From contig CALHCB010000018.1 in the NCBI GenBank assembly GCA_937930695.1, forward strand, positions 1-51,807: 51,807 nucleotides of DNA, read 5' to 3'. Of the stretch, positions 42,775-50,940 are shown piece by piece. A program made the translations under genes and the position numbers. The stretch is from an uncultured Acidimicrobiales bacterium (GTDB lineage Bacteria > Actinomycetota > Acidimicrobiia > Acidimicrobiales > SZUA-35). The number at the start of each line of letters is the position of its first letter. Position 1 is the first letter of the stretch. The notes beneath the pieces were generated by a model. That model had not been told where the DNA came from, did no database searches, and was given only the letters and a program-made list of their open reading frames with translations.

Positions 42775-42780
42775 TAACGT
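42775..42780 (+). promoter_or_regulatory. -10 box of tRNA-Gly
   Basis: TAACGT, 10 nt before the mature tRNA 5' end. No clear -35. Confidence 0.45.
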
Positions 42781-42790
42781 GGTCGACCTT

Positions 42791-42864
42791 GCGGGTGTAG
42801 CTCAATGGTAGAGCCACAGGTTTCCAACCTGTTGACCGGGGTTCGATTCCCCGTACCCGCTCCA
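42791..42864 (+). tRNA. tRNA-Gly (anticodon TCC), CCA encoded
   Basis: Acceptor GCGGGTG/TACCCGC (one G-U), D-arm with AATGGTA, anticodon stem ACAGG/CCTGT with loop TTTCCAA giving TCC, T-arm GGTTCGATTCC, discriminator T at 42861 followed by an encoded CCA. The other tRNA in this window lacks CCA. Confidence 0.97.
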
Positions 42865-42875
42865 GTTTTCTGTTT

Positions 42876-42910
42876 GACGACTTGCGAGTAGTCAGACGAC
42901 TTGCGATTAG
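42876..42910. repeat. Short tandem repeat between tRNA-Gly and flp
   Basis: Two copies of a 19-nt unit, GACGACTTGCGA followed by G/T-TAG, at 42876-42894 and 42895-42910 (15 of 16 comparable bases identical). The second copy contains the stop codon of the flp gene on the minus strand. Confidence 0.65.
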
Positions 42911-43095
42911 CCGAGTGTCGAAGCAACTTCGCTGTACGGAACGGCGGTGGTGCCGCCAAGAGCCGAAACGGCTGCGACGCACACCACGGCGATCAACGCC
43001 AGGAGTAATGCGTACTCCACGAGGCTGGCGCCTCGTTGTGAGCGGATTCCGCCGCCCGCCTCTTCTTCGGTTGCGAGCTCGGTGTCGTCGTGCAT
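42907..43095 (-). CDS. Flp family type IVb pilin
   Basis: 62 residues. Prepilin leader with acidic start, then SQRG/ASLVEYALLLALIAVV (cleavage after Gly22, Glu at mature position 5, Tyr6). A short mature pilin of typical Flp length. AAGGA lies just upstream of the ATG. It is separate from the Tad cassettes at 12-20 kb, so the genome has at least two Flp genes. Confidence 0.88.
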   Translation of the reverse strand: MHDDTELATEEEAGGGIRSQRGASLVEYALLLALIAVVCVAAVSALGGTTAVPYSEVASTLG

Positions 43096-43184
43096 ATTCC
43101 TTCAATCGGCTCGTGGCATCGAAACGTTGAGCCGGATGGGCCAATTGGAGCATTCAGTCGGGCCGAAGGACACATACGAGACGG

Positions 43185-43190
43185 TAAAGT
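43185..43190 (+). promoter_or_regulatory. -10 box of the FKBP gene, leaderless
   Basis: TAAAGT, 6 nt before GTG 43197. No Shine-Dalgarno sequence. Confidence 0.5.
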
Positions 43191-43196
43191 CGGCCC

Positions 43197-43607
43197 GTGA
43201 CTGACCAAAACTCCCCTAACCCAGAGGGGGCTGACGTCTCTGTTCGCCCCACGATTTCCGTCCCCGCGGGCGACGCCCCAGCCGATCTCGTCATTGAAGA
43301 CATCGTTGTCGGTGATGGGGCTGAGGCTCTGCCGGGCGTGCAAGTCAACGTCGACTACGTCGGTGTTGCGTGGTCCAACGGCCAGGAGTTCGACGCATCG
43401 TGGAACCGCGGCGACGTGCTCACCTTCGGCATCGGTGCAGGACACGTCATCCCAGGATGGGATCAAGGCGTGATGGGCATGAAGGTCGGCGGACGACGAC
43501 GCCTCACCATCCCCCCGGCGCTCGGCTACGGCGCTGCTGGCGCGGGCGGTGTGATCGCTCCGAATGAGACGCTGATCTTCACGGTTGATCTTCGATCAAT
43601 CGGCTGA
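43197..43607 (+). CDS. FKBP-type peptidyl-prolyl cis-trans isomerase
   Basis: 136 residues. One FKBP domain with VNVDYVGVAW, FDASWNRG, IPGWDQGVMGMKVGGRRRL and PPALGYG. No signal peptide or lipobox, so cytoplasmic. Start is the GTG at 43197, with a -10 box just before it. Divergent from the short Flp pilin gene. Confidence 0.93.
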   Translation: MTDQNSPNPEGADVSVRPTISVPAGDAPADLVIEDIVVGDGAEALPGVQVNVDYVGVAWSNGQEFDASWNRGDVLTFGIGAGHVIPGWDQGVMGMKVGGRRRLTIPPALGYGAAGAGGVIAPNETLIFTVDLRSIG

Positions 43608-43718
43608 GACCGGCAGATCCCGAATCCGCCACTTGTCTCTGATCCACACCCCGACCGAGGTGGTCACCTGTCACGTGATCCTTCATGGTCCGCTCCGGCG
43701 GTCCAAAGTAAGAGTCCT

Positions 43719-44939
43719 GTGACCGAACACGTCGATATCGCCATCATCGGAGCCGGCCCAGCCGGAGCCGCCGCTGCCATCGCCGGGGCGCGCCTTGGGG
43801 CGACCGTCAAGGTGTTCGACAAGGCCCCGTATGGGCGCGACAAGGTCTGCGGCGATGGATTGACGCCGCGCGCCGTCGCTGCATTGGAAGATCTCGACAT
43901 CGAGCTGACCGATGCACATCAGATTGATGGCTTGCGCATGATCGCCAACAAGACTGTGCGCGAACTGGCGTGGCCGGAGACGGATCGCTTTCCTGCGCGT
44001 GGGGCCGTGTGGCCGCGCCGGAGGCTCGACGCCGCCCTGATCGACGCTGCGGTTGTTGCGGGGGCCGACGTCCGATGGGAGACCGAGGCGCTCCCCGTGC
44101 TCGACGGTGACCGGGTCACGGGGGTGACCGCTGACGGTTCGACAATCGAAGCCGGCCTCACGATCGTGGCCACGGGAGCACCAGGACAGGTTGCCCGGAT
44201 GCTCGGGGCCGAACGGGTTGCTGACGAGCCGTTTGGCCTCGCGATCCGCACTTACGCGGAGTCTCCTCGTCATGCCAGCCGACATCTCGAAGCGTGTCTG
44301 ACCCTCCGAGATCAAAACGGGACGCCGGTTCCCGGCTACGGGTGGATGTTTCCTGCGGGCGACGGCACCGTCAATATTGGCGTGGGCGCCCTGTCCACGA
44401 TGAAGAACTTCAAGTCCCTGAACCTCAATACGTTGCTGGCTTCCTACCGAGGCTTGGTTCAGGAACCCTGGGAGTTGGGACCAAATCTCGAGCGGCCCCG
44501 TGCCTGGCGTCTTCCCATGAGCACTCAGCTGCGGCACGGTCCCGGCTGGGTAGCGGTCGGCGACGCTGCGGGCCTCGTGAACCCAATGAACGGTGAGGGA
44601 ATCGACTACGGACTCGAGTCCGGAATGTTGGCAGCCGAACTTTTCGTCGCCAACCCGTCGACGGCTCCGAGCGAGTACGACCGACTCGTCGGCGAGCGCT
44701 TCGACAGCTTCCTGCGGACCGGACGAAGATTCTCGTTCCTCATTGGCCATCCATGGATTCTGCGCAGTGGCCTCCGGATGGCGGTCGGCACCGAGACCAT
44801 TGCCAACATCACGCTTCAGGTGATGGGCAACTTGATCGATTCGGACTCCAAGGGCGCATCCGCAACGGTTCTCAACGTGACGGACAAGGTGCTCGCCGCT
44901 GCGGACCCGTTACTGCGCCGTACCCGAGCTGCGGCCTGA
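43719..44939 (+). CDS. Geranylgeranyl reductase family FAD-dependent oxidoreductase
   Basis: 406 residues. FAD-binding IIGAGPAGAAAA at the N-terminus, KVCGDGLTPRAV (the conserved C-G-D-G loop of this family) and VAVGDAAGLVNPMNGEGI for the FAD ribityl site. Members reduce isoprenoid double bonds, for example in menaquinone (MenJ) or in archaeal lipids. The actinobacterial members next to unrelated genes are most often MenJ-like; substrate cannot be fixed here. GTG start. Confidence 0.88.
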   Translation: MTEHVDIAIIGAGPAGAAAAIAGARLGATVKVFDKAPYGRDKVCGDGLTPRAVAALEDLDIELTDAHQIDGLRMIANKTVRELAWPETDRFPARGAVWPRRRLDAALIDAAVVAGADVRWETEALPVLDGDRVTGVTADGSTIEAGLTIVATGAPGQVARMLGAERVADEPFGLAIRTYAESPRHASRHLEACLTLRDQNGTPVPGYGWMFPAGDGTVNIGVGALSTMKNFKSLNLNTLLASYRGLVQEPWELGPNLERPRAWRLPMSTQLRHGPGWVAVGDAAGLVNPMNGEGIDYGLESGMLAAELFVANPSTAPSEYDRLVGERFDSFLRTGRRFSFLIGHPWILRSGLRMAVGTETIANITLQVMGNLIDSDSKGASATVLNVTDKVLAAADPLLRRTRAAA

Positions 44940-44993
44940 GCCAGGAATCCCCGGGTTCGCATTTCCTCTGGATCCGCGAGCTCGTGCCGATGG

Positions 44994-45902
44994 ATGCGGG
45001 TGAGAACTCGATCGAAGCGGCGCGTGAACTCAGCCTCCCGGCTTCGCACCGGCGGGCTATCGGTTCTTCTGGCGCTCGCCGTGGTGTATCTCATGGAGGT
45101 ACGGCGGCCAGAACCGCGCCTGACGCCCTTGGTCACCGGAGCAGAGGCGATTCTCGATGTCGCCTACGCCGACGATCATCCTCAGCAACGCCTCGATATC
45201 TACCTCCCGAATGATCACGAGGTTGACGACGAACCGATCCCTGTCGTGATCTGGATCCATGGTGGCGGTTGGGTAGGCGGAGACAAGTCAGATTCGCTTC
45301 CCATCTGGGAGTGGACCGAACGCGATTTCGCCGTGGTGTCCATCAACTACCGATATGCCACCGAACCTCATCACGTCAGTGACTCCATCGACGACGCATC
45401 ACGTGCTGTTCAGTTCATCATCGACAACGCATCGATGTGGGGCCTCGATCCAGATCGCATCGGGGTGTACGGGTTCTCCGCAGGCGGCCATCTCGCTGCC
45501 ATGGTCGCGCACAAGGAACTTCCTGTCGCTGCCGTTGTGCTGGCCGGCGCTCCCACTGATTTCCGACCGCTTCTCGATCCTGAGATCAACTTCTTCAACG
45601 GACTCTCCGGACCAGATGTCGTGCGATTCTCCGAAGACGTTCTGGGCTGCTCAGGGTCTGCGTGCACCGAGGCGGCTCGTCTCGCCAGTCCAGCGGCCCT
45701 CTCCACAGGACGTGCCCCGATACTCGTCGTGCACGGGCGTCTCGACGGAATCGTTCATGTCTCACAAGCCGAGATTCTGGCCACTCACTTGGCCGATGCC
45801 GGAGCGGACGTCGAACTCATCATTGTCGACAACGAGGGCCACTCCAGCCTGCTCGGTTACGGCCCTGATCAATTTCTCGAACGCCATCTCGCTGGGTCCT
45901 AA
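44994..45902 (+). CDS. Alpha/beta hydrolase, carboxylesterase (BD-FAE/HSL-like)
   Basis: 302 residues. N-terminal signal-anchor helix (LSVLLALAVVYLM). Oxyanion motif IHGGGW, nucleophile elbow GFSAGG, a catalytic Asp in HGRLDGIV and His in EGHSSLL. Likely a membrane-tethered or exported esterase. Its stop is 6 nt from that of the convergent phospholipase gene. Confidence 0.88.
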   Translation: MRVRTRSKRRVNSASRLRTGGLSVLLALAVVYLMEVRRPEPRLTPLVTGAEAILDVAYADDHPQQRLDIYLPNDHEVDDEPIPVVIWIHGGGWVGGDKSDSLPIWEWTERDFAVVSINYRYATEPHHVSDSIDDASRAVQFIIDNASMWGLDPDRIGVYGFSAGGHLAAMVAHKELPVAAVVLAGAPTDFRPLLDPEINFFNGLSGPDVVRFSEDVLGCSGSACTEAARLASPAALSTGRAPILVVHGRLDGIVHVSQAEILATHLADAGADVELIIVDNEGHSSLLGYGPDQFLERHLAGS

Positions 45903-45908
45903 GTCGGG

Positions 45909-48053
45909 TTACTGACTCGGGTTGGCGAGACCCATCTCCATTGCAAAGTCAGAGATTCTCTCGATCGCTGACTCATACCCTCGGTCTGCCACCGACTCCA
46001 CTTCCTCAAAGTCAAGAAGACCCACCCCGCGGAGATCGAGGGCGAGATACAGATCAATCGATCCCTGCTCAAGGTGCTCTTCACGAGCACGTGCAGAGCC
46101 AACGAGCATCGACCGCATGAGAATCGACAGAAGTCCCGGATACTTGTCCTGCGAACGGCCGACCCGGCCACGAAGAACGGACCAACCCGAAACCGAGTCG
46201 CCAAAGTCGGTTCGGGCGCGTGGCCCCCGTGGCGGCGCAACATCGCTTGCAATCACGGTTCTGATCGACGGGTCGCTGCGAGCGAAGCCGACTGGCAAGT
46301 TGTCGAGCACTCCCCCATCGATCAGTAGGTCTCCTTCGTGTGCCACTGGCGGGAGCACGCCTGGAATTGCGATCGACGCCCGGATTGCCTCGTTCAACGG
46401 ACCGGCGAGGTGCGGAACCGCCTCCGCGGTGGTCATGTTGGTACTGATGCACGAGAACGGGATCCACAGGTCTTCGAGGTTCCATGCGCCGAACTGGTTG
46501 GCGAGTGTTTTGGAGATCCGCTCACCCTTGATCAACGACACGACCGGCAGGGTGTAGTCGAGAAGATCTGCTGCCTGTTCTTCGAGTATCCGCACTCGTT
46601 GATCAGCCGGCACGTCCTGGGCCACAACCGCGCCCACGATCGATCCCATCGATACCCCCACGATGCGGTCAACGGGAATTCCCGTTTCGGCCATCGCACG
46701 AAACACGCCGAGGTGGGCGTATCCACGTCCGCCGCCGCCGCTGAGCACAACCGCCACCCCACGGCCAGCGCCGAGCCGAGCAAGACGGCCGAGCCCGGCC
46801 TCTTTCACTTCGCCCCCACTCGTTGACAGGTGATGGACTTCATCGACATCGAATCGTTGCCGCAGGGCAGTGGTTCCGCTCGGCACCCGCACGTGTTCGG
46901 GGTGAACTGGGGCAAGCCATGTGGGGACACCTGGCAATGCACGGCTGAGGATCTCTGAGATCCGGGTCGATTCTGGTTCGGAAGGGTTTGAGGAGCAGAG
47001 CACGATGAGAATGTCGGCCCGACCTATGGCACGGGCGGACCAATGTGGATAATCGCCATCAACAAAGACCACGATGTTCTCGTACTCGACCTCGTTGCGG
47101 TGCAGGAGTTCGGCAACTCGAATCTGCCCGAACGTGCCTGGCTCAGCGTCGGCCAGTCCCGGCTGAGCCAGTCGCTCGTCGGCGGTCAGCGCGGACTCAC
47201 TGATAGTCGGGCCGATTGCAGACAATGCCCGTTCCATTTTTCCACGGACAGCATCGGCATCGACATCCGTTGTCACCGCAACGGCGACGGTTCGTGAGCG
47301 ATGTCCGTCGAGTGCTTCGGTCTGCTCCCGAGGAGTCAGACGTGTGATGATCCCTGCGATCAGAGACGGATAGGTCGCACAGAGACGGCGGAAGTCCTCA
47401 CCCCCGATGCGGGCCAGTTGGGAAGCTCGCACTGCCCGCACCGAAGCACTGCGTGGCCGAGCCGTCATCAGACCCAACTCGCCGACCAAATCGCCGCGAC
47501 CCAACTCCGCAAGTCGACCTGCATCAAGTGTCTCGACGCTCAGCCGCCCGGTGAGGACGAGATACACCGCATCAGATTCGTCACCTTCGGCGAACAGAGT
47601 CTCGTCCGGTTCAAGGTCGAGCCACGTTGCGGCCCGCGACGCGTCAACAACCAGTTCGGGATCGTCCAATCCGAATTCAGTCTCGAGCAAGCGAACCACG
47701 TGGGTTCTCGCAGTTCGCCGCCTGGCCTCGATGAGAATCCGCTCAGCCTCAGCAGGCTCGTCCTCAAACGCACTGGTGAGCGTCGCTCGATCAATGACGG
47801 AGACAGTTGCTTGTCCGCGAACTTGCAGCGTCGCAGTGCGGCGGCCACCTACGAGCGTCGTGATCTCCCCGACGAGGGCACCGGCACTGTGGGTATTCAG
47901 TACCGCCCCACCGTGACCGATTGCGTCGATCTCACCGTCGACGATGAGGAAGGCTTCGCGACTCTCTTCTCCCTCGTGACAAAGGACGTCACGGTCGCGA
48001 TAGCTCCGAGATTCGCCTTTCTCGAGCAGCCGTTCGCTCAACGCCCCGACCAT
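45909..48053 (-). CDS. Patatin-like phospholipase with two cyclic-nucleotide-binding-like domains
   Basis: 714 residues (a GTG 6 nt upstream is an alternative). Two cNMP-binding-like domains lie at about 1-125 and 140-245 (FLIVDGEIDAIG, VYLVLTGRLSV), then a linker with a Rossmann-like region, then a patatin domain: oxyanion loop GGGGRGYAHLG at 439-449, Ser468 in GVSMGS and Asp579 in DGG. This is the layout of neuropathy-target-esterase (NTE)-like lysophospholipases. GAGGGG lies upstream of ATG 48053. Confidence 0.9.
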   Translation of the reverse strand: MVGALSERLLEKGESRSYRDRDVLCHEGEESREAFLIVDGEIDAIGHGGAVLNTHSAGALVGEITTLVGGRRTATLQVRGQATVSVIDRATLTSAFEDEPAEAERILIEARRRTARTHVVRLLETEFGLDDPELVVDASRAATWLDLEPDETLFAEGDESDAVYLVLTGRLSVETLDAGRLAELGRGDLVGELGLMTARPRSASVRAVRASQLARIGGEDFRRLCATYPSLIAGIITRLTPREQTEALDGHRSRTVAVAVTTDVDADAVRGKMERALSAIGPTISESALTADERLAQPGLADAEPGTFGQIRVAELLHRNEVEYENIVVFVDGDYPHWSARAIGRADILIVLCSSNPSEPESTRISEILSRALPGVPTWLAPVHPEHVRVPSGTTALRQRFDVDEVHHLSTSGGEVKEAGLGRLARLGAGRGVAVVLSGGGGRGYAHLGVFRAMAETGIPVDRIVGVSMGSIVGAVVAQDVPADQRVRILEEQAADLLDYTLPVVSLIKGERISKTLANQFGAWNLEDLWIPFSCISTNMTTAEAVPHLAGPLNEAIRASIAIPGVLPPVAHEGDLLIDGGVLDNLPVGFARSDPSIRTVIASDVAPPRGPRARTDFGDSVSGWSVLRGRVGRSQDKYPGLLSILMRSMLVGSARAREEHLEQGSIDLYLALDLRGVGLLDFEEVESVADRGYESAIERISDFAMEMGLANPSQ

Positions 48054-48112
48054 GTCCACCCCTCTACTTCGGTTCGCTCAAACGTAGTCGGGCACTGAGG
48101 GCTTGAGGGAAG

Positions 48113-49582
48113 TCAGTTCGAGGTCACGAAATACAGCTCAGCGATGTCCGCGATCATCGGCGCATCCATCACTGGCGCTCGTTCTTCGTATTCGCAGATT
48201 CCTTGCATCAGATCGCAAAAGTCCACAGCAATGTACGGACGGAGATCTCCGACGTAGTGACGAGCCACCTTGCGAAGATGCTCGGCTGACTGTGGTGTCA
48301 ACGACACCTGAGAGCGGTCCGCCGCCAACGTGAGAATCTCGTCAAAGTCCTCGTCGCTGCAGGCCCCGACATACACCTTGTTTCGCAAACGTCGAAGAAA
48401 CGCTTCGTCACCCAGATCGTTCGGGTCCATGTTGCTCGACACAATGAGCTTGACGGCGAACGGGGTCGTGAACGTTGTGCCGTTGCCCAACTTGAGAAAG
48501 TCGACGTTGCGGGAGAGCGGAACGATCCAGCGATTCAGAATTTCATCGGGTGAGACGAGCTGACGACCGAAGTCGTCGATCACGAGAATTCCGTTGTTGG
48601 CGAGCAACTGCTTGGGTGCGCTGTACACACCGGTGACGGGATCGTGGGACAAGTCGAGCATCCCCATGTTCAACTCGCCTCCGACGATCACGAACGGTCG
48701 CTCGCAGGCGACCCACCGTGGATCGAGTCCCTCAGGCTGCTCAACTGGGCGATGGATCGACGGGTCGAACACCATCACGATGTTGCCGTCTACTTCAATG
48801 CAGTGCGGAATCAGCACTGCATCTGCGGAGACGTTGCCGACTCGTTCGGCCAGGCTCGTTTTCCCGGTTCCCGGAGGCCCGTAGATGAAAATCGCTCCAT
48901 CGTTGAGCATGGCAGCACCCAGCTTGTCGATCAGCCGAGTCGGCATCACGAGATCGCTCATCGCTGCGGTCGTGTCCGCTCGATTTGGTCGAGGCCGATC
49001 CCGATGGACCTCCACGACTCGCTCGTAGTCCTGCAGCGACACGGGCACGTGCCCGGCATAGAGCGAGATGTTCATCCGCTCCGTCGTGGCTTGATGGCCG
49101 GCTTCGGTCAGTGTGAATCGGTAATCGCGACCGTCCAGACCCAGATACTCCAGCAGCTTCTTGTCGCGGAGACCGTCAGCAATCTGCTGCACAACCGACA
49201 GCGAGATAGCGAGGTCTGCGGACATCGCGCTCGTAGAACTCACCTTCAGGCCCATGAGCCTTCGCATGAAGATGTCCTCCACCAATCCAACGGGGACACC
49301 GAGATCGAGTGCTGTCGTCGGAGGTCGAGGAAAGGCGCGTCGCTCTGGCTCGCCATCCCTGGTTCGGCCTCCGAATCCAAGTTGTCCACCGGATCGCCAC
49401 CGCTGAACGGGCGCTGCATCAACGAGCGGCTCGCGAGCATCGACGGGAGGCGGCACAACGCCGGCAGGCGGTGGTGGAGGTGCGGTTGCAGCCATGGTCG
49501 CTTCCGGTTGCCACGCCGCGTCGGAGGTCATGACGCTCATATCGGCACAAAAAGCGTTCACTTGTGCAATTCGGGCGTTCAC
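48113..49582 (-). CDS. Winged-helix AAA ATPase
   Basis: 489 residues. A Pro/Ala-rich N-terminus (about 28-90), a winged-helix-like part (about 95-170, VQQIADGLRDKKLLEYLG), then an AAA ATPase: Walker A GPPGTGKT at 235-242, Walker B ILVIDD at 332-337, and sensor region LIVSSNMDPNDLGDEAFLRRL. Similar ATPases with chaperone-like domains are found near Flp/Tad genes in other bacteria (recollection, unverified). Whether it serves pilus assembly here is speculation. Start may be GTG 49582, ATG 49540 or ATG 49531. Confidence 0.72.
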   Translation of the reverse strand: MNARIAQVNAFCADMSVMTSDAAWQPEATMAATAPPPPPAGVVPPPVDAREPLVDAAPVQRWRSGGQLGFGGRTRDGEPERRAFPRPPTTALDLGVPVGLVEDIFMRRLMGLKVSSTSAMSADLAISLSVVQQIADGLRDKKLLEYLGLDGRDYRFTLTEAGHQATTERMNISLYAGHVPVSLQDYERVVEVHRDRPRPNRADTTAAMSDLVMPTRLIDKLGAAMLNDGAIFIYGPPGTGKTSLAERVGNVSADAVLIPHCIEVDGNIVMVFDPSIHRPVEQPEGLDPRWVACERPFVIVGGELNMGMLDLSHDPVTGVYSAPKQLLANNGILVIDDFGRQLVSPDEILNRWIVPLSRNVDFLKLGNGTTFTTPFAVKLIVSSNMDPNDLGDEAFLRRLRNKVYVGACSDEDFDEILTLAADRSQVSLTPQSAEHLRKVARHYVGDLRPYIAVDFCDLMQGICEYEERAPVMDAPMIADIAELYFVTSN

Positions 49583-49610
49583 CCACGCGGCCCTGGTCTG
49601 ATTGACCTAC

Positions 49611-49616
49611 TACCCT
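49611..49616 (+). promoter_or_regulatory. -10 box of hydrolase-shikimate kinase gene, leaderless
   Basis: TACCCT, 8 nt before GTG 49625, in the short gap between the divergent AAA gene and this one. Confidence 0.4.
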
Positions 49617-49624
49617 CCGATGCC

Positions 49625-50896
49625 GTGGCCCAACCCGTGTCCTCGTCCTACGGAAGCTCGGAGCACCAGTTCGGTCAACTCTGGCTCCCTGACGCCTCAC
49701 CTCCGCTCGCTGGATGGCCCGTCGCAGCCCTTATTCATGGCGGGTTCTGGCGTTCGGCCTGGGACCTGGAACTCATGAACGACATGGCAGCCAGCCTCGT
49801 CAGTCGCGGCGTTGCCGCCTGGAACATCGAGTACCGACGAGTTGGCCATGACGGCGGTGGATGGCCAGGCACTGGGGATGATGTCGTCAATGGCATCAAC
49901 CATCTCATGTCACTGCGTGCCACGCACCCGATTGACCCGGCAAGGGTTGCCCTGGTCGGACACTCAGCGGGAGGGCACTTGGCACTTTGGGCGTCGACGA
50001 GCGCGCAGATTCAGCCCAGCCTCCACCTGAGCCTTGGACTGGCGCCAGTTGGCGACCTCGTTGATGGCCACAACAACGGTGTGGGCAACGGCGCGATCTC
50101 GGACTTTCTGGGAGGTTCGCCCCACGACGTACCCGACCGCTACCGGAACGCATCCCCCGTGGCTGCCCTCCAGGACATGCGGGTTCTCTCAGAGTGGGTT
50201 CCCCAAGCAATCGTGCAGGGCACCGAGGACGAGGATGTTCCGCTCGATCATGTGACGAATTACGTCGACCAAGTCAGAGCTGCAGACCTCTCGATTTCTT
50301 ACGATGTTTTCGATGGAGTGGGCCACATGGAACTGATCGATCCTTCCCACCCAGCATGGGCCCAAGCCCAACAACGAGTCATTCGAGCGATTGCTCCGAA
50401 CGTGGTGCTCACAGGGTTCATGGGCACCGGGAAGTCGACCGTCGGAGCTGCACTGGCCAACCTTCTCAATTACGACTTCATCGACACTGACACCTTGATC
50501 GAATCCGAACACGGACCGATTCCAACCATCTTCGCCGACGAGGGCGAAGCTCGTTTCCGAGAGATCGAGCGCGCAACGGCTCGTCACCTCGCCGAGCGCA
50601 CCGAGCTGGTGATCTCGACCGGCGGCGGCATGATGCTCGATCGCCGGAACGAGACGGTGCTCAGCGCAACCGGCCGAATCGTCACGCTGGAGGTCCCACC
50701 AGCCGAGATCTTGCGACGGGTCGGCAATGTAAGCAGCCGACCGCTCCTCGACGGCCCGGACCCCGAGGCCCGCATCGCCGAATTGCTCGCAGCGCGGGCA
50801 CCCAGCTATCGCCGATTCGAGGCTGTCGACGCCGACCGTCCGGTTGCGACCGTTGCCGCGTCAATCCTCGATCTGTTGAGGACTGTGCAGATCTAG
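49625..50896 (+). CDS. aroK: Fusion: alpha/beta hydrolase (kynurenine-formamidase-like) + shikimate kinase
   Basis: 423 residues in one uninterrupted frame. Residues 1-257: alpha/beta hydrolase with HGGFW at 38-42, nucleophile S114 in GHSAG, acidic residues near 201-204 and H234 in GHMELID; HGGxW motifs occur in arylformamidases. Residues 259-423: shikimate kinase with Walker A TGFMGTGKST (263-272), substrate Asp in DTDT, GGGMM and the lid SRPLLDG. Shikimate kinase makes shikimate 3-phosphate. A GTG at 50402 could also start a free kinase, but no ribosome-binding site is seen there. GTG 49625 is chosen for the -10 box and homology; the frame upstream is antisense to the AAA gene. Confidence 0.85.
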   Translation: MAQPVSSSYGSSEHQFGQLWLPDASPPLAGWPVAALIHGGFWRSAWDLELMNDMAASLVSRGVAAWNIEYRRVGHDGGGWPGTGDDVVNGINHLMSLRATHPIDPARVALVGHSAGGHLALWASTSAQIQPSLHLSLGLAPVGDLVDGHNNGVGNGAISDFLGGSPHDVPDRYRNASPVAALQDMRVLSEWVPQAIVQGTEDEDVPLDHVTNYVDQVRAADLSISYDVFDGVGHMELIDPSHPAWAQAQQRVIRAIAPNVVLTGFMGTGKSTVGAALANLLNYDFIDTDTLIESEHGPIPTIFADEGEARFREIERATARHLAERTELVISTGGGMMLDRRNETVLSATGRIVTLEVPPAEILRRVGNVSSRPLLDGPDPEARIAELLAARAPSYRRFEAVDADRPVATVAASILDLLRTVQI

Positions 50897-50940
50897 TCGT
50901 GCAGATCTAGTCGTGCAGATCTAGTCGTGCAGATCTCGTT
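50885..50940. repeat. 14-nt tandem repeat at convergent gene ends
   Basis: Three perfect copies of GTGCAGATCTAGTC plus a fourth with two changes. On the plus strand one copy reads VQI-stop, the end of the fusion gene. On the minus strand another reads LHD-stop, the end of the HelD-like gene. Confidence 0.9.

Noticed and set aside
43683..44750. Minus-strand frame of 355 codons over the geranylgeranyl reductase gene
   Set aside because: Antisense to a gene with clear FAD motifs.
48644..49624. N-terminal 327 codons of the frame that holds the hydrolase-shikimate kinase
   Set aside because: This part is antisense to the AAA ATPase gene and has no homology. Coding is taken to begin at GTG 49625.
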